NCBI GenBank assembly: GCA_910890315.1
Contig: CAJVGD010000020.1
Location: 62,001 to 126,000, forward strand
Origin: Serendipita indica DSM 11827
Lineage: Eukaryota > Basidiomycota > Agaricomycetes > Sebacinales > Serendipitaceae
Direction of reading: 5' to 3'
DNA: 64,000 bases
Positions 26,136 to 38,482 of the stretch are shown in pieces. The notes below the pieces were generated by a model. It did no database searches, had not been told where the DNA came from, and worked only from the letters and a program-made list of their open reading frames with translations. Positions within the stretch are counted from its first letter, which is position 1. Every line of letters starts with the position of its first letter. Both the position numbers and the translations under genes were made by a program.

Positions 26136-26269
26136 AGATAAGCAGGAAGCAACAGAAATGTGAGAAATGCCTCTTTCGCATACTTTCCGATTCAAGTCGC
26201 TGTATACAAGGCTTAACACGCTCTACACCATTTATTTGGCATTTTGTAAGACCATCATAAAGCCGCGGT

Positions 26270-28293
26270 CTACGTGCGGGGCTTGAATATGCACCGAAAA
26301 TTGGATATGCGTCTATTGGAGTTGAGGAGAATGTCACTTAGCAGCATTGATGCGTACCTGATGACCGAGTCCTCAAAAGGACCATCGAAACTAAGCTGGT
26401 CACCCTCAAATGGAAGGATTTCGTACATGGTCAAGATTGCTGCGCAGTATAGCAGTGCAGTGCGTTGCGCGAGGTATCGTCCGGGACAGATACTACAGGA
26501 AGTATATCAGAAGTGACCATGTTTAGTTGTAGAAAGCTGACCGCCGACCGAAACCAAACGGAATGCTCCAGATATCAGGTAGCTCCTCCACCGATGGATT
26601 GTGAGCTGCGAGGAAACGATTAGGATTGAAGACCAGGCTGTCCTTTCCCCATAAACGAGGGTCTCTGAGAACAACTCTGTAGAGTAGATCAGCTCGTGCT
26701 CTTCTCTATCTTCTTGACAAACCCTGAGGAAAATAAGCGTAAGTTGGAGGAGCCGGGCGAAACTCACCAATGTTGCAATGAATGATTGAGTTTCTGGGGA
26801 TATAGTATCCATTCCACACGTCTTCTTCTGAGCTTACATGAGGAACGCCTGGTGTGGATAAGAAGTTGTGTTCACTGCGAGGAAGAGTAGACAAACCGAG
26901 CGGCGCTGCAGGATTCAGCCTCAGAGACTCTTTAAAGACGGCTTTGAATAGCTCCAATTTTGGAATATCATCCTGAGTTGCCAAGTGACCACGACCCAGT
27001 GTTTGATCCATCTCGTCGTGGATTCTTCTCTGCCATTCCGGATACAACGTAACGCTGAACAGAAAGTGGGTGATGGCGATCGAGGTCTAGAAAATTTAGC
27101 GCATGTTTTCGAGATGTCACTTGCTTACCGTATCCACGCCCGCGGCATACATGGAAGCCGTTGCATCTCGAAGGTTGCCTTCGGACATACCACCTTCACG
27201 TAGATACTTGGAAAGGATGGATTCGTCCGTGATTCCCTTTTCCTATTGACTATAAGAGTTGATCATCAAGAGTGGGAGACGGGTTACCATCGCGGCCTTC
27301 ACTCGATCAAACGACCAATACCGGATGATATTCGAGTGGTGCTTCCCTTTATTGGCGATTCGTTTGAAATTTGTTCCAGGTAACCAACTCGGTATGTGGC
27401 GTACTAGTTTCTTTGAGTAACTCGCCCCTATGATGCAAACAAACCTACGACTCGGGATCACGTCCACTAACCAGAACTTTGTAAACGTCCATGCAATTAG
27501 TTCTACACCTTCGACGTTGTTCTTGATGATTTCCTCCCCATGGTGTTGAAAGAAATGCTCCCCATAGGCGACGCGAGTAAGCACATTTCCTATCGTCCTG
27601 GTGTTGCGTCAGTAGTTGCGCACGAGAACCGAGTAAACTTACTTGATTATAATACTGTATGGATCGCCGGAAAATCCGTCCAATTGTTTCAGGAGTTCCG
27701 AACAACCGTGCTGCAAGAAGGAATCGTATTCCTCCACGGCACGAGGACCTATCGCTTTCTGGAAAAGGCGACGTTGTTCTGTGAAGTCCTTGCCAGGTTG
27801 TATGAGAGTCATGAAATAACCGAATTCCATCCTATGTGAGCTTGTCAGATTGTATCGCCTTTGGTATCACAATTGAATGCTTGCATATCACAAACGAGCG
27901 TCGTATGAGCTCTATTTGAGTGTATATTCATTCGCTTATCCGTCAATTCATGGATGGCATCGAAGGAGTTCAAAACAATCATAGGGACACCGGCCAAGTT
28001 GATGTAGACAATGTCCCCTGCAGTTGATTGTCAGCGTTAGGTGCGTTTGAGAAGCACAACGTGCCGTAGTCCTCTGCCCATTGAGTAAAGGTCTCATACC
28101 ATCTTCCCTTTGGAAAGTTGAACAAGTTGCCCACGAGAAAGCTTTGTTTTGGACCTGGCGCGAGAACGGCACCTGCGCGTTTTGCCTTCGCCGCAGTAGT
28201 ATTTGATGCAAAATACCAAGCTACAACACTAAGAACGACCGCGCCACCTGTCCAAACCTGGGATCTAGAGAGTGAGTCGAGGAGTGTAGACAT
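26270..28293 (-). CDS. P450-8: cytochrome P450, CYP64-like, intact
   Basis: ATG complement 28291-28293 (MSTLLDSLSRSQVWTGGAVVL anchor; LAPGPKQSFLVGNLFNFP). Exons read DIVYINLAGVPMIVLNSF, MEFGYFMTLIQPGKDFTEQRR, TIGNVLTRVAYGEHFFQHHG, VRHIPSWLPGTNFKRIA, EKGITDESILSKYLREG, I-helix YAAGVDT, SVTLYPEWQRRIHDEMDQT, K-helix KESLRLNPAAPLG, VPHVSSEEDVWNGYYIP, VVLRDPRLWGKDSLVFNP, FGFGRR/ICPGRYLAQRT and RISNFRCIFKPRT (TAG complement 26270-26272). The residue after the ExxR is Leu (ESLRLNP), where most paralogues have Trp; P450-13 shares this. No lesion was found. About 515 residues, 11 exons. Confidence 0.92.
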
Positions 28294-28735
28294 GTCGAGG
28301 TAAGATCCAGGAGTGCGGACAAACAGTGCAGGGCCCCATGCCCTCTATGATAGCGAATCATCCGTCGGTCATTTGACACGGACCGCGAAACATTTTGAAT
28401 ATGGCCTGGCCTAACAATGGGATAGAGCGTCGAAACTAAATATTCAGTTGAGATATCTATTTAGTTGATGAATTACACCTCTAAACGGCGTGACCGATAA
28501 TGTCGCTTTATGGTTATGGTTCAACTTCTCTCGGTCGCCCATCGCCGTTGCTTGTATAGACTTGGTAGCATCTGTGCTGTGTGCCTCTTGGACGAAGTCT
28601 CCTTGCTTTACCGGTATATGAACAGTCTTGGAGCGGTCACCAAATTATCCGCACGATATTCGTTCAGAATTACGTCGCTGTAGATACGAGAATGGATACA
28701 CTTCCGACGGGATGCGGCCCTCAGACTGCTTGACT
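28294..28735. other. Intergenic, P450-9 end to P450-8 start
   Basis: About 440 bp of P450-8 upstream sequence. Near the start codon, the minus strand shares gtttgtccg and a cctcga block with the P450-6 upstream region, showing that the proximal promoter was duplicated with the gene. No other feature is seen. Confidence 0.4.
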
Positions 28736-30720
28736 TCATACACGAGGGTTGAATCTGCATCGAAAATTGGACAGCCGTCTACAGGCTATTAGCGGTGTGC
28801 CCTTCAACCGAATTGATACCCACCTGATTACAGAGTCTTCAAACGGTCCATCTGGTGAAAGATGGTCATCTTGATATGGGAGGACCTCGAACATGGACAA
28901 GATGGCCGCAGCGTAGAGCAGTACAAGGCGTTGCGCGAGGTGACGGCCAGGACAAATACTAATGGCCCCCGTGTTAGAAATGCCTTCGATTATAACCGCA
29001 GAAGGCTGACCGTCGACCGAAACCAAACGGAATACTCCAAATGTCCGGGAGCTGGTTGAGTGACGGGTTGTGGGCTGCAAGAAAACGGTTCGGATTAAAC
29101 TCTAGACTGTCCTTCCCCCACAGGCGTGGGTCTCTGAGGACAAACCCTGCAGAAAATCAGCCTCATTTCCAGGGAAGAGAGGAAACCGACCGATGTTACA
29201 GTGAATGATAGAGCCTTTAGGGATATAGTACCCATTCCACACGTCCTCCTTTGAGCTCACATGAGGAAGGCCTACTCATATTAGACGCGTTGATTCAGGG
29301 GGTATTAGACTGACCAAGGGGCGCGGGAGGATTCCATCGAAATGATTCTTTGAAGACCGCTTCGAAAAGCTCCAGTTTTGGGATATCTTCCAGAGTTGGG
29401 TGGGTACCACGACCGAGAACTTGATCCATTTCTTCATGTATTCGTTTTTGCCACTCGGGATATAAGACGATGCTGAACAGGAGATTGCTGATAGTAGTCA
29501 CCGTCTGATTGCATCAGCAGAGGGCTTCTAATCGAGTAGCATGCTCACTGTGTCGACTCCGGCGCCGTACATTGACGCCACTGCATCTCGAAGGTTATTT
29601 TCGGAGACTCCACCTTCTTGTAGGTTCTTGGACACAATAGACTCGTCTATTATTCCTTTCGACTGTCGATCAATGAGCATTCGTGTATACTGCCGAAGAG
29701 CTTTACTGTACCATTGCGGACTTTACTCGCTCAAACGACCAGTACCGAATGATATCCGCATAGTGCTTTCCTTGAGAAGCAACCTGCTTGAAATTTGATC
29801 CAGGGAACCATGTCGGTACGTAGCGCACTTCATTCGTTTAGTAAAACACTGCGAACGATTCGAGGGTACGCACAAGGCGGGATCATGTCGACGAGCCAGA
29901 ATTTGGTGAACGCCCATGCAGCCAGTTCCATCCCCTCGACACTGTTTTTGAGAATATACGGCCCATGGTGCTCAAAGAAGTGTTCGCCATAGGAGATTCG
30001 AGTGAGTACATCGCCCACCGTCCTGCATTCATGTCAATCGTCATCTTCGGCTGATGCGGTTAAACGTACTTGATCAACACTCCAAATGGTTCGCCAGAGA
30101 ATCCGTCCAGCTGTTGCAAGAGTTGCGAGCAACCGTGGCGCACGAAGGAATCGTATTGGTCCACAGCACGAGGTCCTATTGCCTTTTGGAAAACACGACG
30201 CTGTTCTGCGAAATCTTTGGTTGGTTCTATGACGGTCAGGAAATAGCCGAAATCCATCCTGTTGAACTCGTCAGAGTTTGTCACACTTCGCATCTCAACT
30301 CGGTACTTACATGTCGCAAACGAGAGTTGGATGAGGTCTCCCCGAGTGGATGTTCATTCGCTTATCCGTCAATTCGTGAATGGCCTCAAAGGAGTTCAGA
30401 ACAATCATTGGAACTCCGGCTAGGTTGATGTAAATGATGTCCCCTATATTCGCTCTTAAGTACTGTATTCAGATCACGGTGGTATACGCACCATAATCAT
30501 CTGCCCATTGAGTGAAGGCTTGGTACCATCCTCCTCTCGGAAAGTTGAACAAATTCCCCACCAGAGGCAGTCGTTTTGGTCCAGGCGCAAGGACGGCTCC
30601 TACACGCTTCGCTTTTGCTGAAGTGGCATGCAGCGAGATATACCAAGCTGCAAGACCCAGAACGACAGCACCGCCAGCCCATGCTTGGGAGTTCGAAGGT
30701 AGGAGCGATTGAAGAGACAT
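28736..30720 (-). CDS. P450-9: cytochrome P450, CYP64-like, intact
   Basis: The likely start is ATG complement 30718-30720 (MSLQSLLPSNSQAWAGGAVVL), which aligns with the paralogues; an in-frame upstream ATG at 30921 would add 67 residues unlike the family. Exons: DIIYINLAGVPMIVLNSF; MDFGYFLTVIEPTKDFAEQRR; TVGDVLTRISYGEHFFEHHG; VRYVPTWFPGSNFKQVA; KGIIDESIVSKNLQEG; I-helix YGAGVDT; SIVLYPEWQKRIHEEMDQV; K-helix KESFRWNPPAPLG; LPHVSSKEDVWNGYYIP; FVLRDPRLWGKDSLEFNP; FGFGRR/ICPGRHLAQRL; RLSNFRCRFNPRV (TGA complement 28736-28738). All catalytic residues are present. A TATA-like tataag (30784-30791) sits 64 nt upstream. Confidence 0.92.
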
Positions 30721-30783
30721 GGGAATGCGTTCAAAGGATGTCAAGAGGATTAAGGAACAAAGCGCCCCAGACCTTACTTTGAT

Positions 30784-30791
30784 CTTATACA
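30784..30791 (-). promoter_or_regulatory. TATA-like element upstream of P450-9
   Basis: The minus strand reads gtgtataagatc about 64 nt before the P450-9 ATG, at nearly the same spacing as the P450-6 element. It supports the downstream start over the longer frame. Confidence 0.5.
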
Positions 30792-31600
30792 CTGGACGAC
30801 TACTTGATGATGCCGACATTACGAAGGTCCAAGGGCGAGCTCGATCTGGTAGGTGGCGCGCAAGGGCAATGTTGGCCGGATATGCGATAGCAACGCACCG
30901 TGAATTCAAGAAAGAACCCAACGGCGTGAGCGCCTAGACCATGATGATGGGCGGCGTGGTTGAGCGCCTGTCGCGGTCCCTGCCCGGGATGAGGATCAAC
31001 AACCTGTCAACAGTCTGCCTAGACATTAGCAGTGATGAGCACCTTCAAAGGTTCTTCCATGTTGTCTTCAATTGCATAGCTCGCCGGTAAGAAGGGTTGG
31101 TGATAAAAATAGTGAGACCAGTCTGGCCGATAGAAAAGGGTCCACTCAAAGACCTAGCAAGAAGACTCACGGTTCTCTTCTCTTAGTACACCAAAACTGG
31201 TTAGCTGGATGATCCTGGATTCCTTTGAGGAACTGCAGCTGCTTCCCACTCTCTCGGATAAGGGGCGCTTTGACGGCCAGGAAATCGTCTGGTGGCCGAT
31301 CATGACAAGCAAGAGGATTTGATGAGATGCGTCAAAGGCAGGATTGGATCTCAACACAGGCAAAGTTGGCCCGGCGACGGGACACGAAAGCATTTCAGAA
31401 GTCGAAAATACACTCGTTTATTCTCCTAGACACTCTTTGTACCCATTTTAGACAATATGTAGTGGCCCCGTTTGCGTGAATGGACCAAGTAGCAGTTCAA
31501 GTTATTCGGCCACATCCGCACACAAATCTTGCCTCGTTTCGAAACGCTGCAAACCAATCATATTTTTTCTAGATCTAACTCTGATATAGCCAACTTCTTA
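30792..31600. other. Intergenic, upstream of P450-9
   Basis: About 810 bp without a supported gene. It includes copy 2 of the short tRNA-like repeat (30926-30990). A minus-strand frame of 79 codons at 31154-31393 has no recognisable motif. Confidence 0.4.
30926..30990 (+). repeat. Short dispersed repeat with tRNA-like A-box, copy 2
   Basis: It contains gtgagcgcct, atgatggg, cgtggttgagcgcct and ccctgcccggga in the same order as copy 1 at 11860-11923 (opposite strand). Homology fades after the last block. Both copies lie in P450 upstream regions. Confidence 0.4.
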
Positions 31601-33539
31601 TCACACCCGCGGCTTAAACGAGCATCGAAAATGCGATAGACGTCTGCAATAGCAGTGAGTAATATGTAGGACCTACTCGTACTCCTACATACCGAATAGC
31701 CGCGTCGTCGAATGGCTCGTTTGGAGTGAGCTGCTCGCCTTCACAGGGGAGAACCTCGTATGTGGCCAGAATAGCGGATGCGTACTGAAGTACAATGCGC
31801 TGCGCTATGTAACGACCTGGGCAAATGCTATGTGACGTTAATATAGAACCATGAAATTTGGCAAAGGGCTAACCGTCGCCCAAATCCAAAAGGGACACTC
31901 CAGATATCTGGAAGGTCATCGAAAGTAGGATTAAACTTTGAGAGAAAGCGGTTTGGATTGAACTCTAGACTGTCTGGTCCCCATATCCGTTTATCCCTGA
32001 GCACGTAGCCAATATTGCAATGTAGCATCGTGCCTTTAGGGATATAATACCCATTGAAGATATCTTCTTTCGCGCTTACATGAGGAACGCCTGTGTCGAG
32101 TGAGACAGTTAGAGAGAAGGGAGAAGCGGACAAACCCAGGGGAACCGTCGCAAGCCAACGCAGAGTCTCTTTCATCACAGCATTGAAAATGTTTAGTTTT
32201 CCGATGTCTTCAGCGGTTGGTACGTGACCTCGCCCAAGCTCACGATCCATCTCGTCATGGATCTTTCTCTGCCATTCGGGGTACAACGCGACGGCATAAA
32301 GAAAGTTTGTGATCGTGGTTGCTGTCTACGATAGGTCAACGGAAGGGCAAGATGGCTAACTTTGGCCTCACTGAATCCACTCCTGTTGCGTACATGACCG
32401 CCACAGCGTCTCGAAGATTATCCTCCGAGGCACTCTCTTCCATCAGGTATTTGGAGAGAATAGACTCATCCGCAATACCCTTGGCCTGAAAAAGGTTGGA
32501 AAAGTTGGATACAATAATCGTACTCACCATTGCGGCCTTGACCTTCTCGAAACCGCCGTGACGGATGATCTGGACATAAGCTCTTGCTTGGATTCCAATG
32601 CGTTGGAAAGTTGCTCCAGGGAGCCATGCGGGTACATAACGCACTGTACATATTAGAAACCAGAATTCTTGTGCCAATCTGCAGACTCACACAGAGGAAT
32701 AATATCGACCACCCATAGTCTGCTGAACACCCAAGAAACCAATTCCACTCCCTCTATATTGGCTTTGACAAGTTCTGCTCCATATTCGTCGAAAACATGG
32801 TTGCCATAGGCAAGGCGGGTCAGCAATTCGCCCAAGACCCTGAATAGAGTAAGTCTTGGGCTCAGAGGTACAGACGTAGTCACACTTCAATACGTGGTCG
32901 AAAGGCTCGCCGGAGAAACCATCCAGCCGTTGTAGGAGGTCCGAGCAACCACGATTGAGAAAGTGGTCGTACTCGCCGACGACTCGTGGGCCTATGGCCT
33001 TTTGGAGAATGCGGCGCTGCTCGTTCAACTCTTTATCCGGTTGCTTGAGCGTTAAAGTGTAGCCAAACCCCATGCTAGGTCGATGCAATCAACAACTCTT
33101 CAACCTCCGCGGATTCGAGACTCACATATCACAGACGAGAGTGGTGTGAGGTCTATTTGAATGGATGTGCATTCGCTTCTCTGTTAGTTCGTGTATCGCG
33201 TCGAGAGAATTGAGAACGATCATGGGTATTCCCATCAGGTCCACATAAACAACATCTCCTATCGGACATGCAAGTCAGAGCACTTTCCAAATTAAAGGTA
33301 AGCCACGTACCATATTCCTCCGCCCAGCTACTGAAACTCTCGTACCACCTGCTCTTTGGAAATTTGAGCACGCTGCCCACAAATGGCCAACGCTTTGGAC
33401 CTGGAGCCAGAGAGGCTCCGGATCTCTTTGCCTTTGCAGCATTTGTGTTCGAAGCAATCCGAATAGCCACAAAACTAACTGCAATCGCCCCTAGAGCCCA
33501 AGCATGCGTGGCCGAAAGCGGTTTGAAGAAGGTAGTCAT
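31601..33539 (-). CDS. P450-10: cytochrome P450, CYP64-like, intact, one intron lost
   Basis: ATG complement 33537-33539 (MTTFFKPLSATHAWALGAIAV anchor; LAPGPKRWPFVGSVLKFP). Exons: DVVYVDLMGIPMIVLNSL; MGFGYTLTLKQPDKELNEQRR; VLGELLTRLAYGNHVFDEYG; VRYVPAWLPGATFQRIG; AKGIADESILSKYLMEE; I-helix YATGVDS; AVALYPEWQRKIHDEMDRE; K-helix KETLRWLATVPLG; VPHVSAKEDIFNGYYIP; HCNIGYVLRDKRIWGPD; FGFGRR/ICPGRYIAQR; RLSHFRCSFKPRV (TGA complement 31601-31603). Two differences stand out. The conserved I-helix Thr is Ser (a conservative change seen in some active P450s), and CNIG runs straight into YVLRD without the intron found in the other copies. It is paired head to head with P450-11. Confidence 0.9.
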
Positions 33540-35887
33540 GTTGTGGGAACGTCTTATGGGATCGGAGAGACCATGATATAGCTTTTAACACCACCCTTTA
33601 TCAAGTATATCTTTAGCGCCTTTACCAATCAGAAGACTGCCGCCCTGACGCGTGGGTGGAGAGGATGGGGTTCTCGAGTCTTGATCTCTGTTCATTTGCT
33701 GCAAATGCATATACACTTGTGTTATGAACACGAGGATTCGTCAGCGGTGGCCTGGGATTGGCACGCGCTTATTGGACATTCGACATCTTTAACTCCGAAA
33801 TAGAGCAGAATGGAGCGTATTCGAGGGTTGGTAGATTGCCAGCAGTTGTAAACGGCGTCAAGTGGCGACCAAACAAAACGACACCTTATGTCGACTTTGA
33901 TGGGTGCCATCTATGAGCCGAGTAACACCTCGACTACAAAGCCGTCAATGGTTCGGGGCCACTGTATCATTTATTCGGCGCCATTAGCCAATCACAATCC
34001 ATGAATTATGAATTGCTGCCGAGTTCCATTATTTGGGCTTGAGCCCTTTGGAATCAACCTCTATGATCCCATGGCTCCACTTACAGAAACCATCTCAACG
34101 ACTCATCTGATTGTAGGAGGCGCTGCGGCCGTCGTCGGCGCCTTTTCGCTCTATCTCTCGACAAACACTCCCTCTGCAAAGGCAAAACGACTCGGTGCAG
34201 CCCTTCCTCCAGGTCCAAAGCCTGCGTTTTTCGTGGGAAATCTGTTCAACTTCCCGAAAAGTAGATGGTACGAGACGTTCAGTCGCTGGGCGGAAGAGTA
34301 TGGTACGCGTTATCGCACTTGTTCATTTCACATGTTGAAAGCGTTGGCAGGTGACGTTGTGTATGTCAATGTAATTGGCATTCCAATGGTCGTTCTCAAT
34401 TCACTGGACCCAGTCACGGAGCTCATGGACAAGCGTATGAACATCTACTCGAACCGTCCATCTACGACGATGAGCAAGCTGTGGGTATCAAAGCTGCGGG
34501 TGTTATCAACTTACTGATACGAAAAAGCTCTGGACTTAGTTTTGCAACGACTCGGTTGCAACCTGGTCCAGAATTCAACGAGCAGCGCCGAGTATTTCGC
34601 AAAGCCATGAACCCCCAAGCCGTCGCGGATTACGATAGCTTTATCCAACGTGACAGAGACAATCTAGTGAGGCAACTAGATGGGTTTTCTGGCAACCCAT
34701 TTCTTCAATTTGTCAAGTCAGTCCATTAGCTTCACGCAGTTCAGCCACTGAGAGTCGATAAAGTGCCACCGGTGCGGTACTCACTCGTATCGCCTATGGG
34801 GAGCAGCTATTCAAGGATCATGGCGAGGAGCTCATTGACGTCAATACCAATGTGGTCACTTTGGCCACTTGGGTGTCAAGCAAGGTGTGGTTGGTGGACC
34901 TTATTCCTCCTTGTGCGTTCTTAGCATCTAAGTTGACAAAGTGACTTACATACTCATAGTACAGTATCTCCCGGATTGGTTCCCAGGAGCCGTCTTTAAA
35001 CGAGTTCTCCGCCAGTCCAACGAACTAGCGAGCATGCTCAGATACCGCGCGTACGATAAGATCATGGAGAGAATTGTAATGAACACCCCCTTTGTTATTG
35101 TGCTTTTGGCTGACTCTCAACTAGGCTGACGGAACTGCGGATGAATCAATCTTAACAAAATATCTGGACGAAGGTTCCTTTTCCAGAGAAAATCTCCGCG
35201 ACGCTATTGCAGTTATGTATGGCGCAGGTGTCGATACCGTATGTTTTCGCCACTCAAGCTTTCGTTAAACTCACACCTTCAGACCTCTACCGCCTTGCTC
35301 AACTTTTTCTTTTGCATTACACTTTATCCCGAATGGCAGCAAAAGGTCCACGAAGAAATGGATCGCGTGCTCGGTAGAGGTCACCTTCCGACGAGAGAAG
35401 AGATTCATAGACTTCCCATCTTTAATGCAGTCTGGAAAGAGGCCTTTCGGTGGAATCCGCCCGTGCCTATAGGTAAAATATCCCGAATATCCCTTACAGT
35501 TGTTCACCTTTTCCAGGATTGCCACACTTTAGCGTAAAGGAGAATGTTTGGAATGGCTATTATCTACCGAAAGGGACCGTAGTGCACTGCAATATAGGTA
35601 GGCAGTCAACTATTGATCCGTTCAATATTCATCCCTTCCAAAGGGTACGCATAAAGACCTTCTCTGCAACCGTTGCCTACTTCAAACAGGTACATCCTCC
35701 GTGATAAACGCATTTGGGGTGCAGATAGCCAAACTTTCAATCCCGCCCGGTTCCTCCCCGAGTTCAATCCTCAAGCCGATCGATTCCCTGATATGTGGGA
35801 CATTCCATTTGGATTTGGCCGACGGTACGTATAATGGCCTAGTCGTCAATAAGATTTGCTCAATTCCACGGCTAGCATTTGTCCAGG
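33312..35887. repeat. Segmental duplication B, full copy
   Basis: Contains the first exon of P450-10, the shared promoter and nearly all of P450-11. The counterpart at 43072-44975 follows it closely, except that about 670 bp corresponding to 34931-35597 are missing there. Homology stops in both copies just after the haem-exon start (tttgtccagg). Confidence 0.85.
33540..34070. promoter_or_regulatory. Bidirectional promoter between P450-10 and P450-11
   Basis: 531 bp separate the two start codons, so both promoters must lie here. The whole interval recurs at 43299-43823 with few differences (both include tatcaagtatatc..tggcgcc-like and ttatttgggcttgagccc blocks), showing that the divergent pair was duplicated as a unit. 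A tatagctttt element lies about 40 nt upstream of P450-10. Confidence 0.6.
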
Positions 35888-36110
35888 TCGGCATCTGGCT
35901 GAACGTGTCGCTCTTCAATTCGCCGCTTCTGTTCTTTCGACGTATCAAGTACTTCCCGTTAAAGGGAAGCCGCTGAATGATACCATGAACTTTGAAGATT
36001 CAGTTATTCGGTATGAACTATCTTCTCAGAGTGGGTGCGGACACTGACTCGGGCACAGGCGCGTCGCCGATTTTGAATGTCAGTTTAAGCCTCGCTGCCA
36101 GCAGCCTTGA
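34071..36110 (+). CDS. P450-11: cytochrome P450, CYP64-like, intact
   Basis: The best start is ATG 34071 (MAPLTETISTTHLIVGGAAAVV anchor; LPPGPKPAFFVGNLFNFP); an in-frame ATG at 34008 would add 21 residues. Exons: GDVVYVNVIGIPMVVLNSL; SGLSFATTRLQPGPEFNEQRR; GAVLTRIAYGEQLFKDHG; LQYLPDWFPGAVFKRV; DGTADESILTKYLDEG; I-helix YGAGVDT; CITLYPEWQQKVHEEMDRV; K-helix KEAFRWNPPVPIG; LPHFSVKENVWNGYYLP; YILRDKRIWGADSQTFNP; FGFGRR/ICPGRHLAERV; RVADFECQFKPRCQQP (TGA 36108-36110). The first intron (gtacgcgttatcg...ggcag) is a multiple of three and open, so retention would not break the frame. It forms a group with P450-12 and P450-13. Confidence 0.9.
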
Positions 36111-36785
36111 TTGGATCGGTGCAATAAAGACGCACAGAACAATACAGTAGTTTGAAACTAATACGCCGTGGTCCCCGAGACAAGACCAATTGGATATGCT
36201 ATATCAGTGGTAGAGGTTTATACTTTTTAGGATCAAGATATCTGGCGCCTGGGAATCTTTCCAGAGTACCGTTGCGATCTCTTGCTCCATGTTTGAGGTG
36301 ACCGCGAATCGGACATCCCTAGAATTTTGACGGCTTATACCGCATCCGGTGCCGCTCGTTTCTTCTCTTGGTCTTCCGCGCAAACGCTGCAGTTGTTGTG
36401 GCACTTGACGGAATGAGATGAAGGCAGACCCAATTTGCAAACCTGAAGGTGAACACGGTCATATGGCGCATGTAATAGCATAAAACAATGTCCTCTCTGA
36501 AAACGCATCTAGATCTGACAAGTGTGATGATATTCAAGAGAGACCTAAGAGTCAAAACAACCTCGTCCGTCACTTGTCTTGTCTCCACGCATATTTTGGA
36601 TCATTATGTATACTGCTGCGTGCCACAATGCAGAAGAGTAATTGAGCTGTCAACCAGCCAGATTATGCGATAGCTTGTTAACCAGCAGGCACGTGGATGC
36701 GAGTCTATATATCTCGGATCGATAAGAATCTTGGAGATATATATATAGTGCACTAGAGTAGCTAAATGGCTTACCCTTCATCATT
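36111..36785. other. Intergenic, upstream of membrane-protein copy 1
   Basis: About 675 bp with no gene of its own; it is part of duplication A and almost identical to 39968-40741. A short (AT)n tract at about 36737-36747 lies 40-50 nt before the start codon and may serve as the TATA region. Confidence 0.5.
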
Positions 36786-38249
36786 ATGGCTCTCGCAGTT
36801 GCCGTTTACTCCCTGTCAGGCCGCGCTGCTCAAAATCTCGCATCCAATCCCGCAGAGTGCCTTCCATCGTGCGCAAATCAATACAGAAGTTTACCTGGAA
36901 TAGTCCTGAGCTGTCTTACGACCATCTTCCTATGCATCTGGGTAGCCCTCCATCTCAATGTCCCCGAACCCGTGAACACTCGAGGCTTTAGTCGCTTGAA
37001 ACGACTCAAAATCCGTATGAGGTCGTTCTTTCGATGTACTGTGGTTCCCATCTTCGTAACTCTGGTTTTCCCAGAATGGGTTCTGGGTATGGCAGTCCGT
37101 CAGTTCCTTAAGGCCACTCAACTGGCCAAGAAGATTCGCGAGCTGCAGAAAGAAGAGACTGGTAAGCTAGATAAATGTTTTTCTTTGAACTGACCAGTGT
37201 GTCTAGAGGTCACTCGCCAGCACGGATTCTTCATCCTCATGGGTGGCTTCCACCTCTTTGAACAGCGCCAATCCCTGTCGCCGAATAAGAATGGAGAGAA
37301 AGACGGGGAAGGCGCTCACTTATTGGCCAAGGAATCTGCGGTAGAAGCGGGAGATGGTCGACGCGTCCATGCACCGAGCGACAGGAGGATCAAGCTAGTT
37401 GAAGATATTGGAAGTCCTTTGCATCCTCTCGATGAATTCGACGTCATTCGTCTTATTGAAGCCGGCAAACTTTGCCTTCCTCCTTCTGTCGAGCTGGCGG
37501 ACAAGTGCAAGAGCGACGGACTCGCAAAGTTCCTTGTCGTGGCCCAAACGCTCTGGTTCATTGCACAATGTATTGCAAGAAAAGTCAGCAAACTGCCGCT
37601 CACTGAGCTCGAAGTCATTACGCTCGGCCATACTCTGCTGACGGTGGCGATCTACATTGCATGGTGGGACAAGCCATATCGTGTGACATTCCCTATGCGT
37701 GTGTATGAAACACTCCCAGAACGTACAAAAGAGCAAGAGGAGGCGAAGGCGGAGATGGAAGATGCCAACTTTTGGGTGATGGCTTTTATGTATGCCGTGG
37801 GCGCTCAGGGTGAATACATCGACCTACGGAGTGTGAAGCGAGTTGGAATGTTTTACCCTGGGTACAATAAAGGGGAAGGGTGGACTGACAGCGATTTCGG
37901 CGGCCTTCTGACCACGATCATTGTTGGGACAGTGTTTGGTGCTGTCCATTTTCTTGCGTGGTCCTCGCCATTTCCATCCACTCATACGCAATTCCTCTGG
38001 CAATTTGCGACGATTGTCATGACTACAGTCCCACCTGCTGCACTCGTACTGTTCCTCTTCGGTGGACTAATGGCCGAGTATGTGTCCGAGATTCTGGGTG
38101 GCTTGATGATGCTCTCCCTAGCGCTAGTACCGCCCCTCTACTTTGTTGGAAGAGGCATAACAATTGTGCTCGCATTCGTGACGCTGGCGGCGCTCCCACT
38201 CGACGCATATCGAGACGTGGCGTGGTCAGACTTCTTCCCCCACATTTGA
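36786..38249 (+). CDS. Polytopic membrane protein, family of unknown function, copy 1
   Basis: About 470 residues in two exons (intron 37162-37206). It starts MALAVAVYSLSGRAAQNLAS, has hydrophobic spans at IVLSCLTTIFLCIWVALHL and PIFVTLVFPEWVLGMAV, then RQHGFFILMGGFHLFE at the splice junction, a charged loop, TLWFIAQCIARKV, and four or five C-terminal helices (TTIIVGTVFGAVHFLAW; IVMTTVPPAALVLFLF; YFVGRGITIVLAFVTLAALPLDAYRDVAW). The FPEW and HGFF-MGGF motifs mark a lineage-expanded family common in fungal genomes with no assigned function. I see no catalytic motif. Three tandem copies (also 40742 and 46706) alternate with P450s of the P450-11/-13 type. Confidence 0.85.
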
Positions 38250-38482
38250 ATCGCCTTATCGGCCTCGTATGTCGTCCTTGTAATCTATATCTCTTGATCG
38301 TTTATCTTGTCGCATGTATATTTGACCGCAACAGACACACAGATAGCGATTAGACCTTCATATTCTTAAAGTGGCCGGGCGAATTCAGCCAGACAAATTC
38401 AGCAATCGACCAAGCCGGCTGACACGGTGACGTTGGTTGACCAACTTGGCCCCGACTAGATCTAGCGAGTGTGGACGATTAT

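Larger units (their letters stand above)
36037..38482. repeat. Segmental duplication A, copy 1
   Basis: Runs from the last intron of P450-11 through the first membrane-protein gene to a shared ctagatctagcgagtgtg end. Nearly identical sequence returns at 39894-42432, where it continues into a P450 5' fragment, and from the membrane-protein gene onward at about 46700-48978. Copy 1 lacks an ~80 bp block present in copy 2 (about 40247-40323) and has a shorter (AT)n tract. Confidence 0.9.

Noticed and set aside
30721-30921. N-terminal extension of P450-9
   Set aside because: Extra residues match no paralogue, and the TATA-like site lies inside the extension.
31154-31393. 79-codon minus-strand ORF
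   Set aside because: No recognisable domain or neighbouring exon; likely chance.
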